Below are positions 15,810 to 23,989 of a stretch of 64,000 nucleotides of DNA, one piece after another. The DNA comes from Lentzea sp. NBRC 102530 (GTDB taxonomy: Bacteria; Actinomycetota; Actinomycetes; Mycobacteriales; Pseudonocardiaceae). The stretch's first letter is position 1. Each line of letters opens with the position of its first letter. The stretch is from contig NZ_BSTF01000007.1 of the NCBI RefSeq assembly GCF_030269365.1, positions 186,001-250,000 of the forward strand, in the 5' to 3' direction. Position numbers and translations under genes: made by a program. Under the pieces are notes generated by a model. That model was not told the origin of the DNA, did no database searches, and saw nothing but the letters and a program-made list of their open reading frames with translations.

Positions 15810-17716
15810 TACTTCGACAGGATGTTCTGGTTCCACCACAGGTCGAGCTTGCCGAGCACCACCAGGTCGCCCGGCCGCTTCACCGTGCCGATGGTGAGCG
15901 TCTTGCTGTCGACCCACCACACCTCGGCCTTGCCGTCGTTGAGGAAGCACGTCGTGAACTCACCCGGCAACGGCCCGGACGTGTCGCGGTAGTAGAGCGC
16001 GTAGTGGATGGGGTCGGAGTCGGGACGGCAGCCGCCCCGGTCGTCCATCCGCGGGATGCCCCGGCTCGTGACGACGTTGAGGAAGTAGGCGTCCTGGGCG
16101 GCGCGGTCGGCGAACAGCCGGAACTCCGCCTCGGTGGGCGGCGGGAACCGGTCGTCCGCGGTGACGTTCGCGGTGGCGCACCGGGTGGCCGCGACCGTTC
16201 CGGCGTCCGGGGTGGCGGTCACGCAGGAGTTGGCGCTGCGGTAGACGGCCGGGAGCGCGGCTTGCAGCGCGTCGTCCTGCGGGGACCGGGACGTGGTGAC
16301 GGTCGAGAGCTTGGTGGTCGTCGTCGTGGTGCTGGACGTGCTGGTCGGCGTGCTGCTGGTCGTCGTGCCCGTGCCGAGGGTCTTGTCCTTGTTGGACACG
16401 ATCAGGATGGTGGCGACGATCGCCGCCACGACGGCCAGGGACGTGCCGGCGAGGGCGAGGTGCTTGGCGGTGGGACGGCGGGGCCGGGCGGCGGGCGGGA
16501 ACGGGGGCGACGTCCACTGCTGGGGCGCCGCAGTGGTGGGACGGGGGAACTGGGGGTGCGGGCCCGACGTGGCCTGGGGTGTCATCGGCTGCGGGACGCC
16601 ACCGGAAGGGCTGGCCATCGACGGACGGTTCGGCGAGGAGATGGCCTGGCCGCCGGGAGGGGTGGCGGCGGGGCGTGGGTGGCCGGCGGGAGGGGCGCCG
16701 GGCGCGGCGAGCCCGCCGGGCGGCGTGCCGGGAGCGGCAAGACCACCCGGTGGAGTGCCGGGTGCAGCGGGCGGCGTGCCGGGAGCGGCAAGACCACCCG
16801 GTGGCGTGCCACCACCAGGCGGAGTGCCGGGAGCGGCGAAGCCGGGCCGCCGGGCCGCGGGCGCGCCAAGACCTGGCTGACCGCCGGGAGGCGTTGCCGG
16901 TGCCGTCACCGCGAGCGCCACCGCACGGGCGAACTCCCCCGCCGTCGCGTACCGGTCGGCGGGCCGCTTCGCCATCCCCTTGGCGATGACCTCGTCCACG
17001 GCGGGCGGAACGGCCGGGTTCAGCGGCGACGCCTTCGGTGGCGCCTCGTTCAGGTGTGCCCAGATCTGCGCCGCCGTCCCGTCGGCCGTGAACGGCCGAC
17101 GCCCCGACAGGCAGGCGAACAGCACGCAGGCGAGGGCGTACACGTCGGCGCGGCCGTCCACCGGGCCGCTTTCGAAGCGTTCTGGCGCCATGTAGTCCAA
17201 AGTGCCCACGACGGAGCCGGAAGCCGTCAGGCTCGTCGCGGCCGGGGAGGCGCTGCGGGCGATGCCGAAGTCCACCAGGTACACGAAGTCGCCGCCCGTG
17301 ACGAGGATGTTCGACGGCTTCACGTCGCGGTGGATCAGGCCGTCGGCGTGCGCGGCGTCGAGGGCGCTCGCCACCTGCTCGACGATCCGCACGGCCCTGG
17401 AGGGTTCCAGGGGTTCGGTGCGGATCAGGTCCGACAGGTCGGCGCCCTCGACCAGGCGCATGTCCAGGTAGAGGCGGTCGTCGATCTCGCCGTAGGCGTG
17501 GATCGGGATCACGTGCGGCTCGCGCAGGCGGGCGACGATCTGGGCCTCACGGCGGAAGCGGGCCCGGTAGTCCTCGTCGTCGTGGTAGCCGGGCGACAGG
17601 CGTTTCAGCGCCACGAACCTGTCGTGCGCCGTGTCGTAGGCGCGGTGCACCTCGCCCATCCCGCCGCGACCGAGCAACTCCTCGATCCGGTACGGCCCGA
17701 ACGTCTCTTCCGTCAT
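15806..17716 (-). CDS. Transmembrane serine/threonine protein kinase (PknB type)
   Basis: A 636-residue kinase. The catalytic domain occupies residues 9 to about 265, with the P-loop GRGGMGEV (16-23), lysine K38, HRDVKPSN (129-136), DFG (149-151) and an APE-type MAPER. A long Pro/Gly/Ala linker (about 270-430) contains a repeated PGGLAAPGTPP unit. One transmembrane helix follows (ALAGTSLAVVAAIVATILIV), then a Thr/Ser-rich stalk and a roughly 170-residue extracellular sensor with cysteines. It presumably senses an envelope cue and phosphorylates cytoplasmic targets. The ATG at 17716 places the P-loop correctly. It overlaps the convergent phosphotransferase gene by 4 bp. Confidence 0.93.
   Translation of the reverse strand: MTEETFGPYRIEELLGRGGMGEVHRAYDTAHDRFVALKRLSPGYHDDEDYRARFRREAQIVARLREPHVIPIHAYGEIDDRLYLDMRLVEGADLSDLIRTEPLEPSRAVRIVEQVASALDAAHADGLIHRDVKPSNILVTGGDFVYLVDFGIARSASPAATSLTASGSVVGTLDYMAPERFESGPVDGRADVYALACVLFACLSGRRPFTADGTAAQIWAHLNEAPPKASPLNPAVPPAVDEVIAKGMAKRPADRYATAGEFARAVALAVTAPATPPGGQPGLGAPAARRPGFAAPGTPPGGGTPPGGLAAPGTPPAAPGTPPGGLAAPGTPPGGLAAPGAPPAGHPRPAATPPGGQAISSPNRPSMASPSGGVPQPMTPQATSGPHPQFPRPTTAAPQQWTSPPFPPAARPRRPTAKHLALAGTSLAVVAAIVATILIVSNKDKTLGTGTTTSSTPTSTSSTTTTTTKLSTVTTSRSPQDDALQAALPAVYRSANSCVTATPDAGTVAATRCATANVTADDRFPPPTEAEFRLFADRAAQDAYFLNVVTSRGIPRMDDRGGCRPDSDPIHYALYYRDTSGPLPGEFTTCFLNDGKAEVWWVDSKTLTIGTVKRPGDLVVLGKLDLWWNQNILSKY
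16718..16804. repeat. 36-bp direct repeat inside the kinase linker
   Basis: An identical 36-bp unit occurs at 16718-16753 and 16769-16804, offset by 51 bp (17 codons), encoding PGGLAAPGTPP-like peptides. It is a recent in-frame duplication in the flexible linker and a potential site of length variation. Confidence 0.8.
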
Positions 17717-17838
17717 CGTCCCCGTGTTCCCGAGCGCCCTGTGTCCCACCGTGTCGACGCGCGCCGACCGCCGCGGGTTCCCCCGGACGCCCGCGGGGAA
17801 CAGGCTACAAAAGGCCGCAGCCGAAAGGACCGGCTCTC

Positions 17839-18055
17839 GTGACTCGCCCCCGAGTCGTGTCCGCCACTCAGTGGCAGGCGGAACGCGACGCACTGCTGCT
17901 GCGCGACGGCGACGAGGTCTTCCGCATCTACCGCGCCAACGGCCGTGGCGTGGACCTCAATCCGCACGCCGCACGGCAGGCAGGAGGAGTGGGAGGAACT
18001 GGCCGGACGGCTGGCCGCAGTCCCCCACGATGGTGCGGACGCGGCTGCGCGATGA
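17839..18055 (+). pseudogene. Remnant of a DUF899 (thioredoxin-like) gene
   Basis: A GTG with GAAAGGA upstream opens a frame whose first 20 residues (TRPRVVSATQWQAERDALL) match the N-terminus of DUF899 proteins. It jumps directly to RDGDEVFRIYRANGRGVD, which matches their C-terminal region, so roughly 170 internal residues are missing. A frameshift follows: the typical ending TPHGRQEEWEELAGRL is found in another frame, stopping with TGA at 18053-18055. The pattern (both ends kept, middle deleted, frame broken) marks a decayed gene. The intact protein would be a thioredoxin-fold protein of about 220 residues. No neighbour depends on it. Confidence 0.75.
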
Positions 18056-18058
18056 GCA

Positions 18059-18298
18059 CTAGGTCTCGCGCACGGACAGCCACTCCAGCTCGGCGGCGAG
18101 TGCGCCGAGCTGGAAGCGGGACTGCGCTCCCAGCAACGACTGCAGGCGCGAGATGCGGCGGTTCAGGGTCCGCAGGCTGACGTCCAGCTCGCGGGCGATC
18201 GCGCGGTCGGTCGCGCCGGTGCGCATGAGCCCCAGCAGGCGCTGGGTCGCCACCGTGGGCTCCGTGCGGGCCCCCGGTGTTACACGGGTCACAGCCAT
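18059..18298 (-). CDS. Stand-alone LuxR-type helix-turn-helix protein
   Basis: A 79-residue protein that is nearly all DNA-binding domain: VATQRLLGLMRTGATDRAIARELDVSLRTLNRRISRLQSLLGAQSRFQLGALAAELEW. This is the LuxR/GerE C-terminal HTH without any sensor domain. The ATG at 18298 lies about 7 nt after a strong promoter (TTGACA, 18-bp spacer, TACCGT), so the short form is a deliberate start and translation is probably leaderless. It could be a truncated regulator remnant or a small constitutive DNA binder. It ends 3 bp from the DUF899 remnant. Target genes are unknown; the ROK-led sugar operon ends 96 bp away. Confidence 0.7.
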   Translation of the reverse strand: MAVTRVTPGARTEPTVATQRLLGLMRTGATDRAIARELDVSLRTLNRRISRLQSLLGAQSRFQLGALAAELEWLSVRET

Positions 18299-18304
18299 AC
18301 GGCG

Positions 18305-18334
18305 ACGGTATGTCGGACTATTGGCGACTGTCAA
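18305..18334 (-). promoter_or_regulatory. Consensus-like promoter of the small HTH gene
   Basis: On the minus strand, TTGACA (18329-18334) and TACCGT (18305-18310) are separated by 18 bp, and the ATG at 18298 follows 6 nt later. The spacer holds GCCAATAGTC, whose reverse complement recurs at 18387-18396, so a factor may bind here. Confidence 0.65.
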
Positions 18335-18394
18335 TCAAAAGTCCGGACACCGTTGCCATATCGAAGCCATCTTCAGGCTGCGAACAGCCAATAG

Positions 18395-19597
18395 TCAGCG
18401 GGAGACCAGCACCTCCCTCGCCGCGACCGACTCCAGCCGGGCGTCCAGGACCTCCGGTGACAGCACGTGCCGCACGACCATCGCCGCCGCGCCCAGCGCA
18501 CCCGCGGTCACGCCGGCGCCCGAGGCGACGATCCGCAGGTTCTCGGTGGCCAGCGGCAGCGAACGCCGGTAGATCGACTCGCGCACGCCCGCCAGCAGCA
18601 TCTCGCCCGCGTCGGCCAGCAGCCCGCCGATCACCACCAGCGACGGGTTGAACATGCTCACGCAGCCCGCGAGCACCTCGCCGATGTCGCGTCCCGCCTG
18701 CCGCACGACCCGCCCGGCCTCGAGGTTGCCGGCGCGCACGAGGTTCACGACGTCGGCCGTGGACGACGCCGGGTGCCCCAGCTCCCCCAGCCGCACCGCC
18801 AGCGCCGGGCCGGCGGCCACGGCCTCCAGGCACCCGGTGTTCCCGCACCGGCACAACGCCTCGCCCCCCTGCGGCACGCGGATGTGCCCGAGGTCGCCCG
18901 CGGCACCGGCGGCGCCGCGGTGCAGCACGCCGTTGCTGATCAGCCCGGCGCCGATGCCGGTGGCGGCCTTCACCACGATCATGTGAGCCACGTCCGGGTG
19001 CGAGGCGGTGTGCTCGCCCAGCGCCATCAGGTTGACCTCGTTGTCGACGAGCACCGGCACGTCGAACTCGGCCGCGATCGCCGCGGGCACGTCGTAGCCG
19101 TCCCAGCCGGGCATGATCGGCGGGTTGTTCGGCCGGCCCGTGGAGTGTTCGACCGGGCCGGGCAGGCCGATCCCGACACCGGCGATCTCCGCCGGCTCCA
19201 CCGTGTCGAGGAGCGTTCGCCAGGACGCCACCAGCAACGGCAGGATCACGCCCGGCCCGTCCGCCACGTCGAGGTCGACCTGCGCGACGGCCAGCAGCCG
19301 GCAGGCCAGGTCGGACACGGCGACCGTCGCGTGGGTCGCGCCCACCTCGGCCGCGAGCACCAGGTGGGCGCGCGGGTTGAAGCCGAACCGGCCGGCCGGA
19401 CGCCCACCGGTCGACTCGCCCGTCCCGCTGCCGGTCACGAGCCCGGCCGCCACCAGCAGGTCCAGCCTCGCCCGCACGGTCGACCGGGCGAGTCCGGTCG
19501 CGTCCACGATCTCCGCTCGGGTGCGCGGGTTGCCGTCCATCAGCATGCGCAGCACTGCGGCCGGCGATCCCGCCTCGACACCCAAGGAGCTCTCCAT
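18395..19597 (-). CDS. ROK family transcriptional regulator
   Basis: A 400-residue ROK protein. The N-terminal winged HTH (AVLRMLMDGNPRTRAEIVDATGLARSTVRARLDLL) is followed by the sugar-kinase-like domain with GVGIGLPGPVE and the zinc-binding C-x-C-x4-C motif in CRCGNTGCLEA. Such regulators sense sugars or sugar phosphates and control uptake and catabolic operons. It lies 52 bp after the TIM-barrel isomerase gene on the same strand and is probably the last gene of the sugar operon, or has its own promoter; an ACAATTGT palindrome lies 3 bp before its start. It is the obvious regulator of the ABC importer upstream. Confidence 0.92.
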   Translation of the reverse strand: MESSLGVEAGSPAAVLRMLMDGNPRTRAEIVDATGLARSTVRARLDLLVAAGLVTGSGTGESTGGRPAGRFGFNPRAHLVLAAEVGATHATVAVSDLACRLLAVAQVDLDVADGPGVILPLLVASWRTLLDTVEPAEIAGVGIGLPGPVEHSTGRPNNPPIMPGWDGYDVPAAIAAEFDVPVLVDNEVNLMALGEHTASHPDVAHMIVVKAATGIGAGLISNGVLHRGAAGAAGDLGHIRVPQGGEALCRCGNTGCLEAVAAGPALAVRLGELGHPASSTADVVNLVRAGNLEAGRVVRQAGRDIGEVLAGCVSMFNPSLVVIGGLLADAGEMLLAGVRESIYRRSLPLATENLRIVASGAGVTAGALGAAAMVVRHVLSPEVLDARLESVAAREVLVSR

Positions 19598-19600
19598 CGA

Positions 19601-19608
19601 ACAATTGT
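19601..19608. promoter_or_regulatory. ACAATTGT palindrome at the ROK gene start
   Basis: An AT-rich 8-bp palindrome in an otherwise GC-rich stretch, immediately upstream of the ROK start codon. It is a possible autoregulatory half of an operator; support is weak because no second copy was seen before the ABC genes. Confidence 0.3.
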
Positions 19609-19649
19609 CACATCGGCCGAAAAGTGCGGCGGGCAGTCCCGCCGCCGTG

Positions 19650-20657
19650 TCACCCACCCGAGCTGAACGCGGCGTCGAACGCGGCGGTCGGCGGGTCGAA
19701 AGCGTTGCGGCGGATGAACTCCAGCGCTTCCGGCGCGCCGATGAGCCGGTCCATCCCCGCGTCCTCCCACTCGACGCTGATCGGACCGTCGTAGCCGATG
19801 GTGTTGAGCATCCGGAACGACTGCTCCCACGGCACGTCACCGCGTCCGGTCGAGACGAAGTCCCAGCCGCGGCGAGGGTCGGCCCACGCCAGGTGCGAGC
19901 CCATCCGGCCGTTGCGCCCGTTGCCGACCTGACGGCGGGCGTCCTTGCAGTCGACGTGGTAGATCCGGTCGCGGAAGTCCCACAGGAACCCGACGGGGTC
20001 GAGGTCCTGCCACACGAAGTGCGACGGGTCCCAGTTCAGCCCGAACGCGGGCCGGTGCCCGATGGCCTCCAACGCGCGCACGGTCGTCCAGTAGTCGTAG
20101 GCGATCTCCGACGGGTGGACCTCGTGCGCGAACCGAACGCCGACCTCGTCGAACACGTCGAGGATCGGGTTCCAGCGGTCGGCGAAGTCCTGGTACCCGG
20201 CGTCGATCATCGACTGCGGCGCGGGCGGGAACATCGCCACGGTCTTCCAGATCGACGACCCGGTGAACCCGACGACCGTCGAGACGCCGAGCTTGGCGGC
20301 GGCTCGCGCGGTCATCTTCATCTCCTCGGCCGCGCGCTGCCGCACGCCCTCGGGGTCGCCGTCACCCCAGTTGCGGGCCGACAGGATGCCCTGGTGCCGC
20401 TCGTCGATCGGGTCGTCGCAGACGGCCTGGCCGGTGAGGTGGTTGGAGATCGTCCACACCTTCAGGTCGTGCTTGGCGAGGATCGCGAGCCGGTCCGCGA
20501 CGTAGTCGTCGTCCTGCGCCGCGCGCCACGGGTCGAGGTGGTCGCCCCAGCAGGCGATCTCCAGCCCGTCGTAGCCCCAGCCCGAGGCGAGCCGGCAGAC
20601 CTCCTCGAACGGCAGGTCGGCCCACTGGCCGGTGAACAACGTGATCGGACGCGCCAT
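19650..20657 (-). CDS. Sugar phosphate isomerase/epimerase (xylose isomerase-like TIM barrel)
   Basis: A 335-residue TIM-barrel protein of the AP-endonuclease-2/xylose isomerase-like family. Metal-binding residues are visible as an acidic and histidine series: [40 protein letters not shown] and SVEWEDAG. Family members isomerise or epimerise sugars, inosose and keto-inositols. GAGGAG precedes the ATG at 20657. It follows a Gfo/Idh/MocA dehydrogenase by 13 bp, a pairing typical of inositol or rare-sugar pathways in which the dehydrogenase makes a keto sugar that this enzyme rearranges. The specific substrate is not established. Confidence 0.9.
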   Translation of the reverse strand: MARPITLFTGQWADLPFEEVCRLASGWGYDGLEIACWGDHLDPWRAAQDDDYVADRLAILAKHDLKVWTISNHLTGQAVCDDPIDERHQGILSARNWGDGDPEGVRQRAAEEMKMTARAAAKLGVSTVVGFTGSSIWKTVAMFPPAPQSMIDAGYQDFADRWNPILDVFDEVGVRFAHEVHPSEIAYDYWTTVRALEAIGHRPAFGLNWDPSHFVWQDLDPVGFLWDFRDRIYHVDCKDARRQVGNGRNGRMGSHLAWADPRRGWDFVSTGRGDVPWEQSFRMLNTIGYDGPISVEWEDAGMDRLIGAPEALEFIRRNAFDPPTAAFDAAFSSGG

Positions 20658-20670
20658 CTGCGGTCTCCTC

Positions 20671-21831
20671 CTAAACCTGCTGCCAAGAGCGGGACTCCGA
20701 GCTTGCCTCCACCGCCGCCAACACGCGCTGCACCCGCAGGCCGTCCGCGAACGTCGGCGCCGGGTCGGTGCCCGCCGCCACCGCCCGCACGAAGTCGACG
20801 GCCTGGTGGGTGAACGCGTGCTCGTACCCGAGGCCGTGCCCCGCGGGCCACCAGGCACCGACGTAGGGGTGGCTCGGTTCGGTCACGAGGATCCGGCGGT
20901 ACCCCGCGACCGCCGGATCCTCCTTGCCGTCGAAGAACTGCAGCACGTTCATGTCCTCGAAGTCGAAGGCGAGGCTCCCCTCCGCGCCGTTGACCTCGAT
21001 CCGCAGTGCGTTCTTGCGACCGTTGGCGAAGCGGGTGGCCTCGAACGAGCCGAGTGCTCCGCTGCCGAACCGCGCCAGGAACAACGCGGCGTCGTCCACC
21101 GTGACGGGTCCGGTCTGCCCGGTCGCGGCGGTGCCGGACAGACCGGAGTGCGAGGAAGCGATCGGTCGCTGCGACACGAACGTCGCGAGCGTGCCGACCA
21201 CCTCGGTGATGGTGTCGCCGAGGATGAACTGGGTGGCGTCGACGATGTGCGCACCGATGTCTCCCAGGGCACCCGAACCGGCCTTCTCCTTGTCGAGCCG
21301 CCAGGACAGCGGCGCCTGCGGGTCCACGATCCAGTCCTGCAAGTACTGGGCGCGCACGTGGTGGACGCGGCCCAGCCGGCCCTGCGCGACGAGGTCGCGG
21401 GCGAGCGCCAGAGCGGGCGTGCGGCGGTAGGTGAAGCCGACCATCGCCCGCACCCCGCGTTCGGCGGCCCGTGCGGCGGCTTCCGCCATCGCGACGGCCT
21501 CGTCGACGGTGTTGGCCATCGGCTTCTCGCACAGCACGTGCTTGCCCGCTTCCAGCGCCGCGATCGCGATCTCCGCGTGCGTGTCGCCCGGTGTGCAGAT
21601 GTCCACGACGTGCACGTCGTCGCGCTGCAGCACGGACTTCCAGTCGGTCGCCGCCTCCTCCCAGCCCAGGCGGTCGGCGGCGGCGCGGGTGCGGTCGGCG
21701 TCGCGGCCGCACAGCACGGACATCACCGGCCGCAGCGGCAGGTCGAAGAAACGCGGTGCGACCCGCCACGCCTGGGAGTGGGCTGCTCCCATGAAGGCGT
21801 GGCCGACCATCGCGATGCCAAGTTCAGTCAC
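20671..21831 (-). CDS. Gfo/Idh/MocA family oxidoreductase
   Basis: A 386-residue NAD(P)-dependent dehydrogenase. The Rossmann motif [10 protein letters not shown] is at the N-terminus, followed by the family signature [14 protein letters not shown] (the EKP lysine contacts substrate) and [16 protein letters not shown] with the catalytic-type aspartate and histidine. It oxidises a sugar or polyol hydroxyl in the cytoplasm. GAGGAG lies about 9 nt before the GTG at 21831. It sits in the ABC importer operon, 13 bp before the isomerase gene, consistent with the first catabolic step on the imported compound. Confidence 0.92.
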   Translation of the reverse strand: MTELGIAMVGHAFMGAAHSQAWRVAPRFFDLPLRPVMSVLCGRDADRTRAAADRLGWEEAATDWKSVLQRDDVHVVDICTPGDTHAEIAIAALEAGKHVLCEKPMANTVDEAVAMAEAAARAAERGVRAMVGFTYRRTPALALARDLVAQGRLGRVHHVRAQYLQDWIVDPQAPLSWRLDKEKAGSGALGDIGAHIVDATQFILGDTITEVVGTLATFVSQRPIASSHSGLSGTAATGQTGPVTVDDAALFLARFGSGALGSFEATRFANGRKNALRIEVNGAEGSLAFDFEDMNVLQFFDGKEDPAVAGYRRILVTEPSHPYVGAWWPAGHGLGYEHAFTHQAVDFVRAVAAGTDPAPTFADGLRVQRVLAAVEASSESRSWQQV

Positions 21832-21893
21832 GTGCGGTTCTCCTCGTGCCGTGTCGAAGGCGGGTGCCAGGGACTCGAAGACGGTTTCCCGGC

Positions 21894-22922
21894 CTACGAC
21901 TCGAAGGCGGTCGGCAGGTAGCGGTCGACGTTGTCCTTCGTCACGACCGGTGCGTAGAGCTGCACCTCGCGCGGGACCTCCACCTCGACCAGGTCGCCGA
22001 GGCTCTTGCCCTGCACCGCGAGCCGCGCGAGGCGGATGCCGTCGGCGCCCTGGGTGGACGGGTAGATGACGGTGGCCTTGTGCGGGCCGTTGTCCGCCTT
22101 GATCTCACGCATCACGTTGGCCGAACCGGCACCGCCGACCATGAAGAACTCGCTGCGGCCGGAGTTCTTGATCGCGGCGGCCACACCGACGCCCTGGTCG
22201 TCGTCGTGGTTCCAGATGGCGTCGATCTTGCGGGCGGCCTGCAGCAGGTTCGCCGCGGCCCGCTCACCGCTCTCGACGGTGAACTCGGCAGCCACGCGGT
22301 TGCCGACCTTGAGCCCGCAGCCCTGCAACGCGTCGGCGAAGCCCTTGCTGCGGTCCTGGGTGAGCGGCAGCGAGTCGATGCCGGCGATCTCCGCGACCAC
22401 GGCGTCGGTCTTGCCGTTGAGCTTCTCGCAGACGTAAGTGCCGGCGGAGACGCCCATGCCGTAGTTGTCGCCCAGCACCGTGGAACGGGCGGCGAACGGG
22501 CTGTCGAACTCGCGGTCGACGTTGATCACCGTGATGCCGGCCTTCATGGCCTTCAACGCGACCGGCGTGAGCGCGGCGCCGTCGAACGGCAGCAGGACGA
22601 TCGCGTCGACCTTGTCGTTGATGAACGTCTCGACCTGGCTGATCTGGAGGTTGACGTCGTTGGTGCCTTCGACGACGCGCAGCTCCACGTCGGAGTACTT
22701 GCCGGCCTCGGCCTTGGCGGCGTTGGTGATCGCGGCCATCCAGCCGTGGTCGGCGGCCGGGGCGGAGAAGCCGATGACGACCTTCTTGCCGGGTTCGTCG
22801 TTGGCGACCTTGACGCCGCCGCCGGAGTTGTTGCCGCCCTGGCTCTCGGGCGTGTTGCCGGTGCAGCCGGCCAGTACCAGTGCGGACGCGGCGGCGAGCA
22901 GAGCGACTCTCTTGAACTGCAT
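21894..22922 (-). CDS. Sugar ABC transporter substrate-binding lipoprotein
   Basis: A 342-residue periplasmic-binding-protein-like lipoprotein of the RbsB/peripla_BP_4 group. The signal peptide ends in a lipobox (VLAGC), followed by a Gly/Asn-rich linker. The ligand-binding core shows HGWMAAITNAAKAEA, DAIVLLPFDGAALTPV and IWNHDDDQGVGV. It captures a sugar outside the membrane and delivers it to the permease encoded next. GAGGAG precedes the ATG. The ligand is unknown; the neighbouring dehydrogenase and isomerase suggest a cyclitol or monosaccharide. Confidence 0.93.
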   Translation of the reverse strand: MQFKRVALLAAASALVLAGCTGNTPESQGGNNSGGGVKVANDEPGKKVVIGFSAPAADHGWMAAITNAAKAEAGKYSDVELRVVEGTNDVNLQISQVETFINDKVDAIVLLPFDGAALTPVALKAMKAGITVINVDREFDSPFAARSTVLGDNYGMGVSAGTYVCEKLNGKTDAVVAEIAGIDSLPLTQDRSKGFADALQGCGLKVGNRVAAEFTVESGERAAANLLQAARKIDAIWNHDDDQGVGVAAAIKNSGRSEFFMVGGAGSANVMREIKADNGPHKATVIYPSTQGADGIRLARLAVQGKSLGDLVEVEVPREVQLYAPVVTKDNVDRYLPTAFES

Positions 22923-22966
22923 GGGTTTCTGGTCTCCTCGGGTGGCAGCGGTCGGGTGTCGCGGCG

Positions 22967-23989
22967 TCAAGCGCCGCTGCGGCGGGCCAGTCGCTGCTGG
23001 AGGAGGACCGCGACCACGATGATCGCGCCCTTCGCGACGGCCTGGGCGGAGATGGAGAGGTTGTTGAGGGTGAAGACGTTGGACAGCGTGGTGAAGATCA
23101 GGACGCCGAAGACGGTGCCGGCGATGGTGCCGCGCCCGCCGGAGAGCAGCGTGCCGCCGATGACGACCGCGGCGATGGCGTCGAGTTCGTACAGGCCGCC
23201 GTGCGTCGAGCTGCCCGTGGTGGTGCGGGCGATCAGCATCACGGCGGCGAGCCCGCAGCACAGGCCGAGCAGCGTGTAGAGCATCACGGTGTGCCGCTTG
23301 ACGTCGATGCCCGCGAGCCGGGCCGCCTCGGGGTTGCCGCCGACGGCGAACGTCCGGCGCCCGAACGTGGTGCGGTTCAACAGGACCCAGCCGCCGACGG
23401 CGACCAGCGCGAAGATCACGACCAGCACCGGGATGCCGAGGATCGAGGCGTCGAAGAACGCGGCGAAGCCCGGCACGTTCACGATCTGGGTCTTGCGGTT
23501 GGAGATGATCTCGGCGAGGCCCCGTGCGGCGGCGAGGCTCGCCAGGGTCGCGATGAACGCCACGACCCGCCCGTACGCGATCAACGCGCCGTTGACGAGT
23601 CCGCACGCTCCGCCCACCAGCAGCGCGGTGAACACCATGACGATCCAGTGCGAGTCGTTCGCGATCCCTTGTGTCGCAAGGGTGGTGGCCCACACCGACG
23701 ACAACGCGACGATCGCGCCGACCGACAGGTCGATGCCGCCACCGGTGATCACGAACGTCATGCCGACGCTCACGACACCGATCACGGCCGCGAGCCGCAG
23801 GATGGTGAGCACGTTGTCGACGTCGGCGAACCGGTCGCCCGCGGTGATCACCCCGCCGAGGCACAGCAGGATCAGCGCGACGACGAGTCCGGTGTTGCGG
23901 CCGGCGGGCGACCCGAGCAACGCCGAGACGCTCGACTCCTTCGCCACCGGTGGGCTCTTCTGCGCGGGCACGGCGGTGTCCTCGCTCAT
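22967..23989 (-). CDS. Sugar ABC transporter permease (RbsC type)
   Basis: A 340-residue integral membrane protein with about eight to ten helices. It has the family signatures TFVITGGGIDLSVGAIVALSSV and FAVGGNPEAARLAGIDV, matching the BPD_transp_2/RbsC family of monosaccharide importers. The ATG at 23989 overlaps the TGA of the ATPase gene (ATGA). A charged N-terminal extension of about 30 residues precedes the first helix. It forms the membrane channel with the two-domain ATPase and lipoprotein of the same operon. Confidence 0.93.
   Translation of the reverse strand: MSEDTAVPAQKSPPVAKESSVSALLGSPAGRNTGLVVALILLCLGGVITAGDRFADVDNVLTILRLAAVIGVVSVGMTFVITGGGIDLSVGAIVALSSVWATTLATQGIANDSHWIVMVFTALLVGGACGLVNGALIAYGRVVAFIATLASLAAARGLAEIISNRKTQIVNVPGFAAFFDASILGIPVLVVIFALVAVGGWVLLNRTTFGRRTFAVGGNPEAARLAGIDVKRHTVMLYTLLGLCCGLAAVMLIARTTTGSSTHGGLYELDAIAAVVIGGTLLSGGRGTIAGTVFGVLIFTTLSNVFTLNNLSISAQAVAKGAIIVVAVLLQQRLARRSGA

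Noticed and set aside
17770..17800. CCGCGGG ... CCCGCGG inverted pair upstream of the DUF899 remnant
   Set aside because: Short GC-only arms of this type arise by chance in 70 percent GC sequence, and no gene depends on it clearly.
15392..17842. Long plus-strand frame across the kinase gene
   Set aside because: Antisense shadow of a clear PknB-type kinase; composition is Arg/Gly/Val-rich and shows no family motif.
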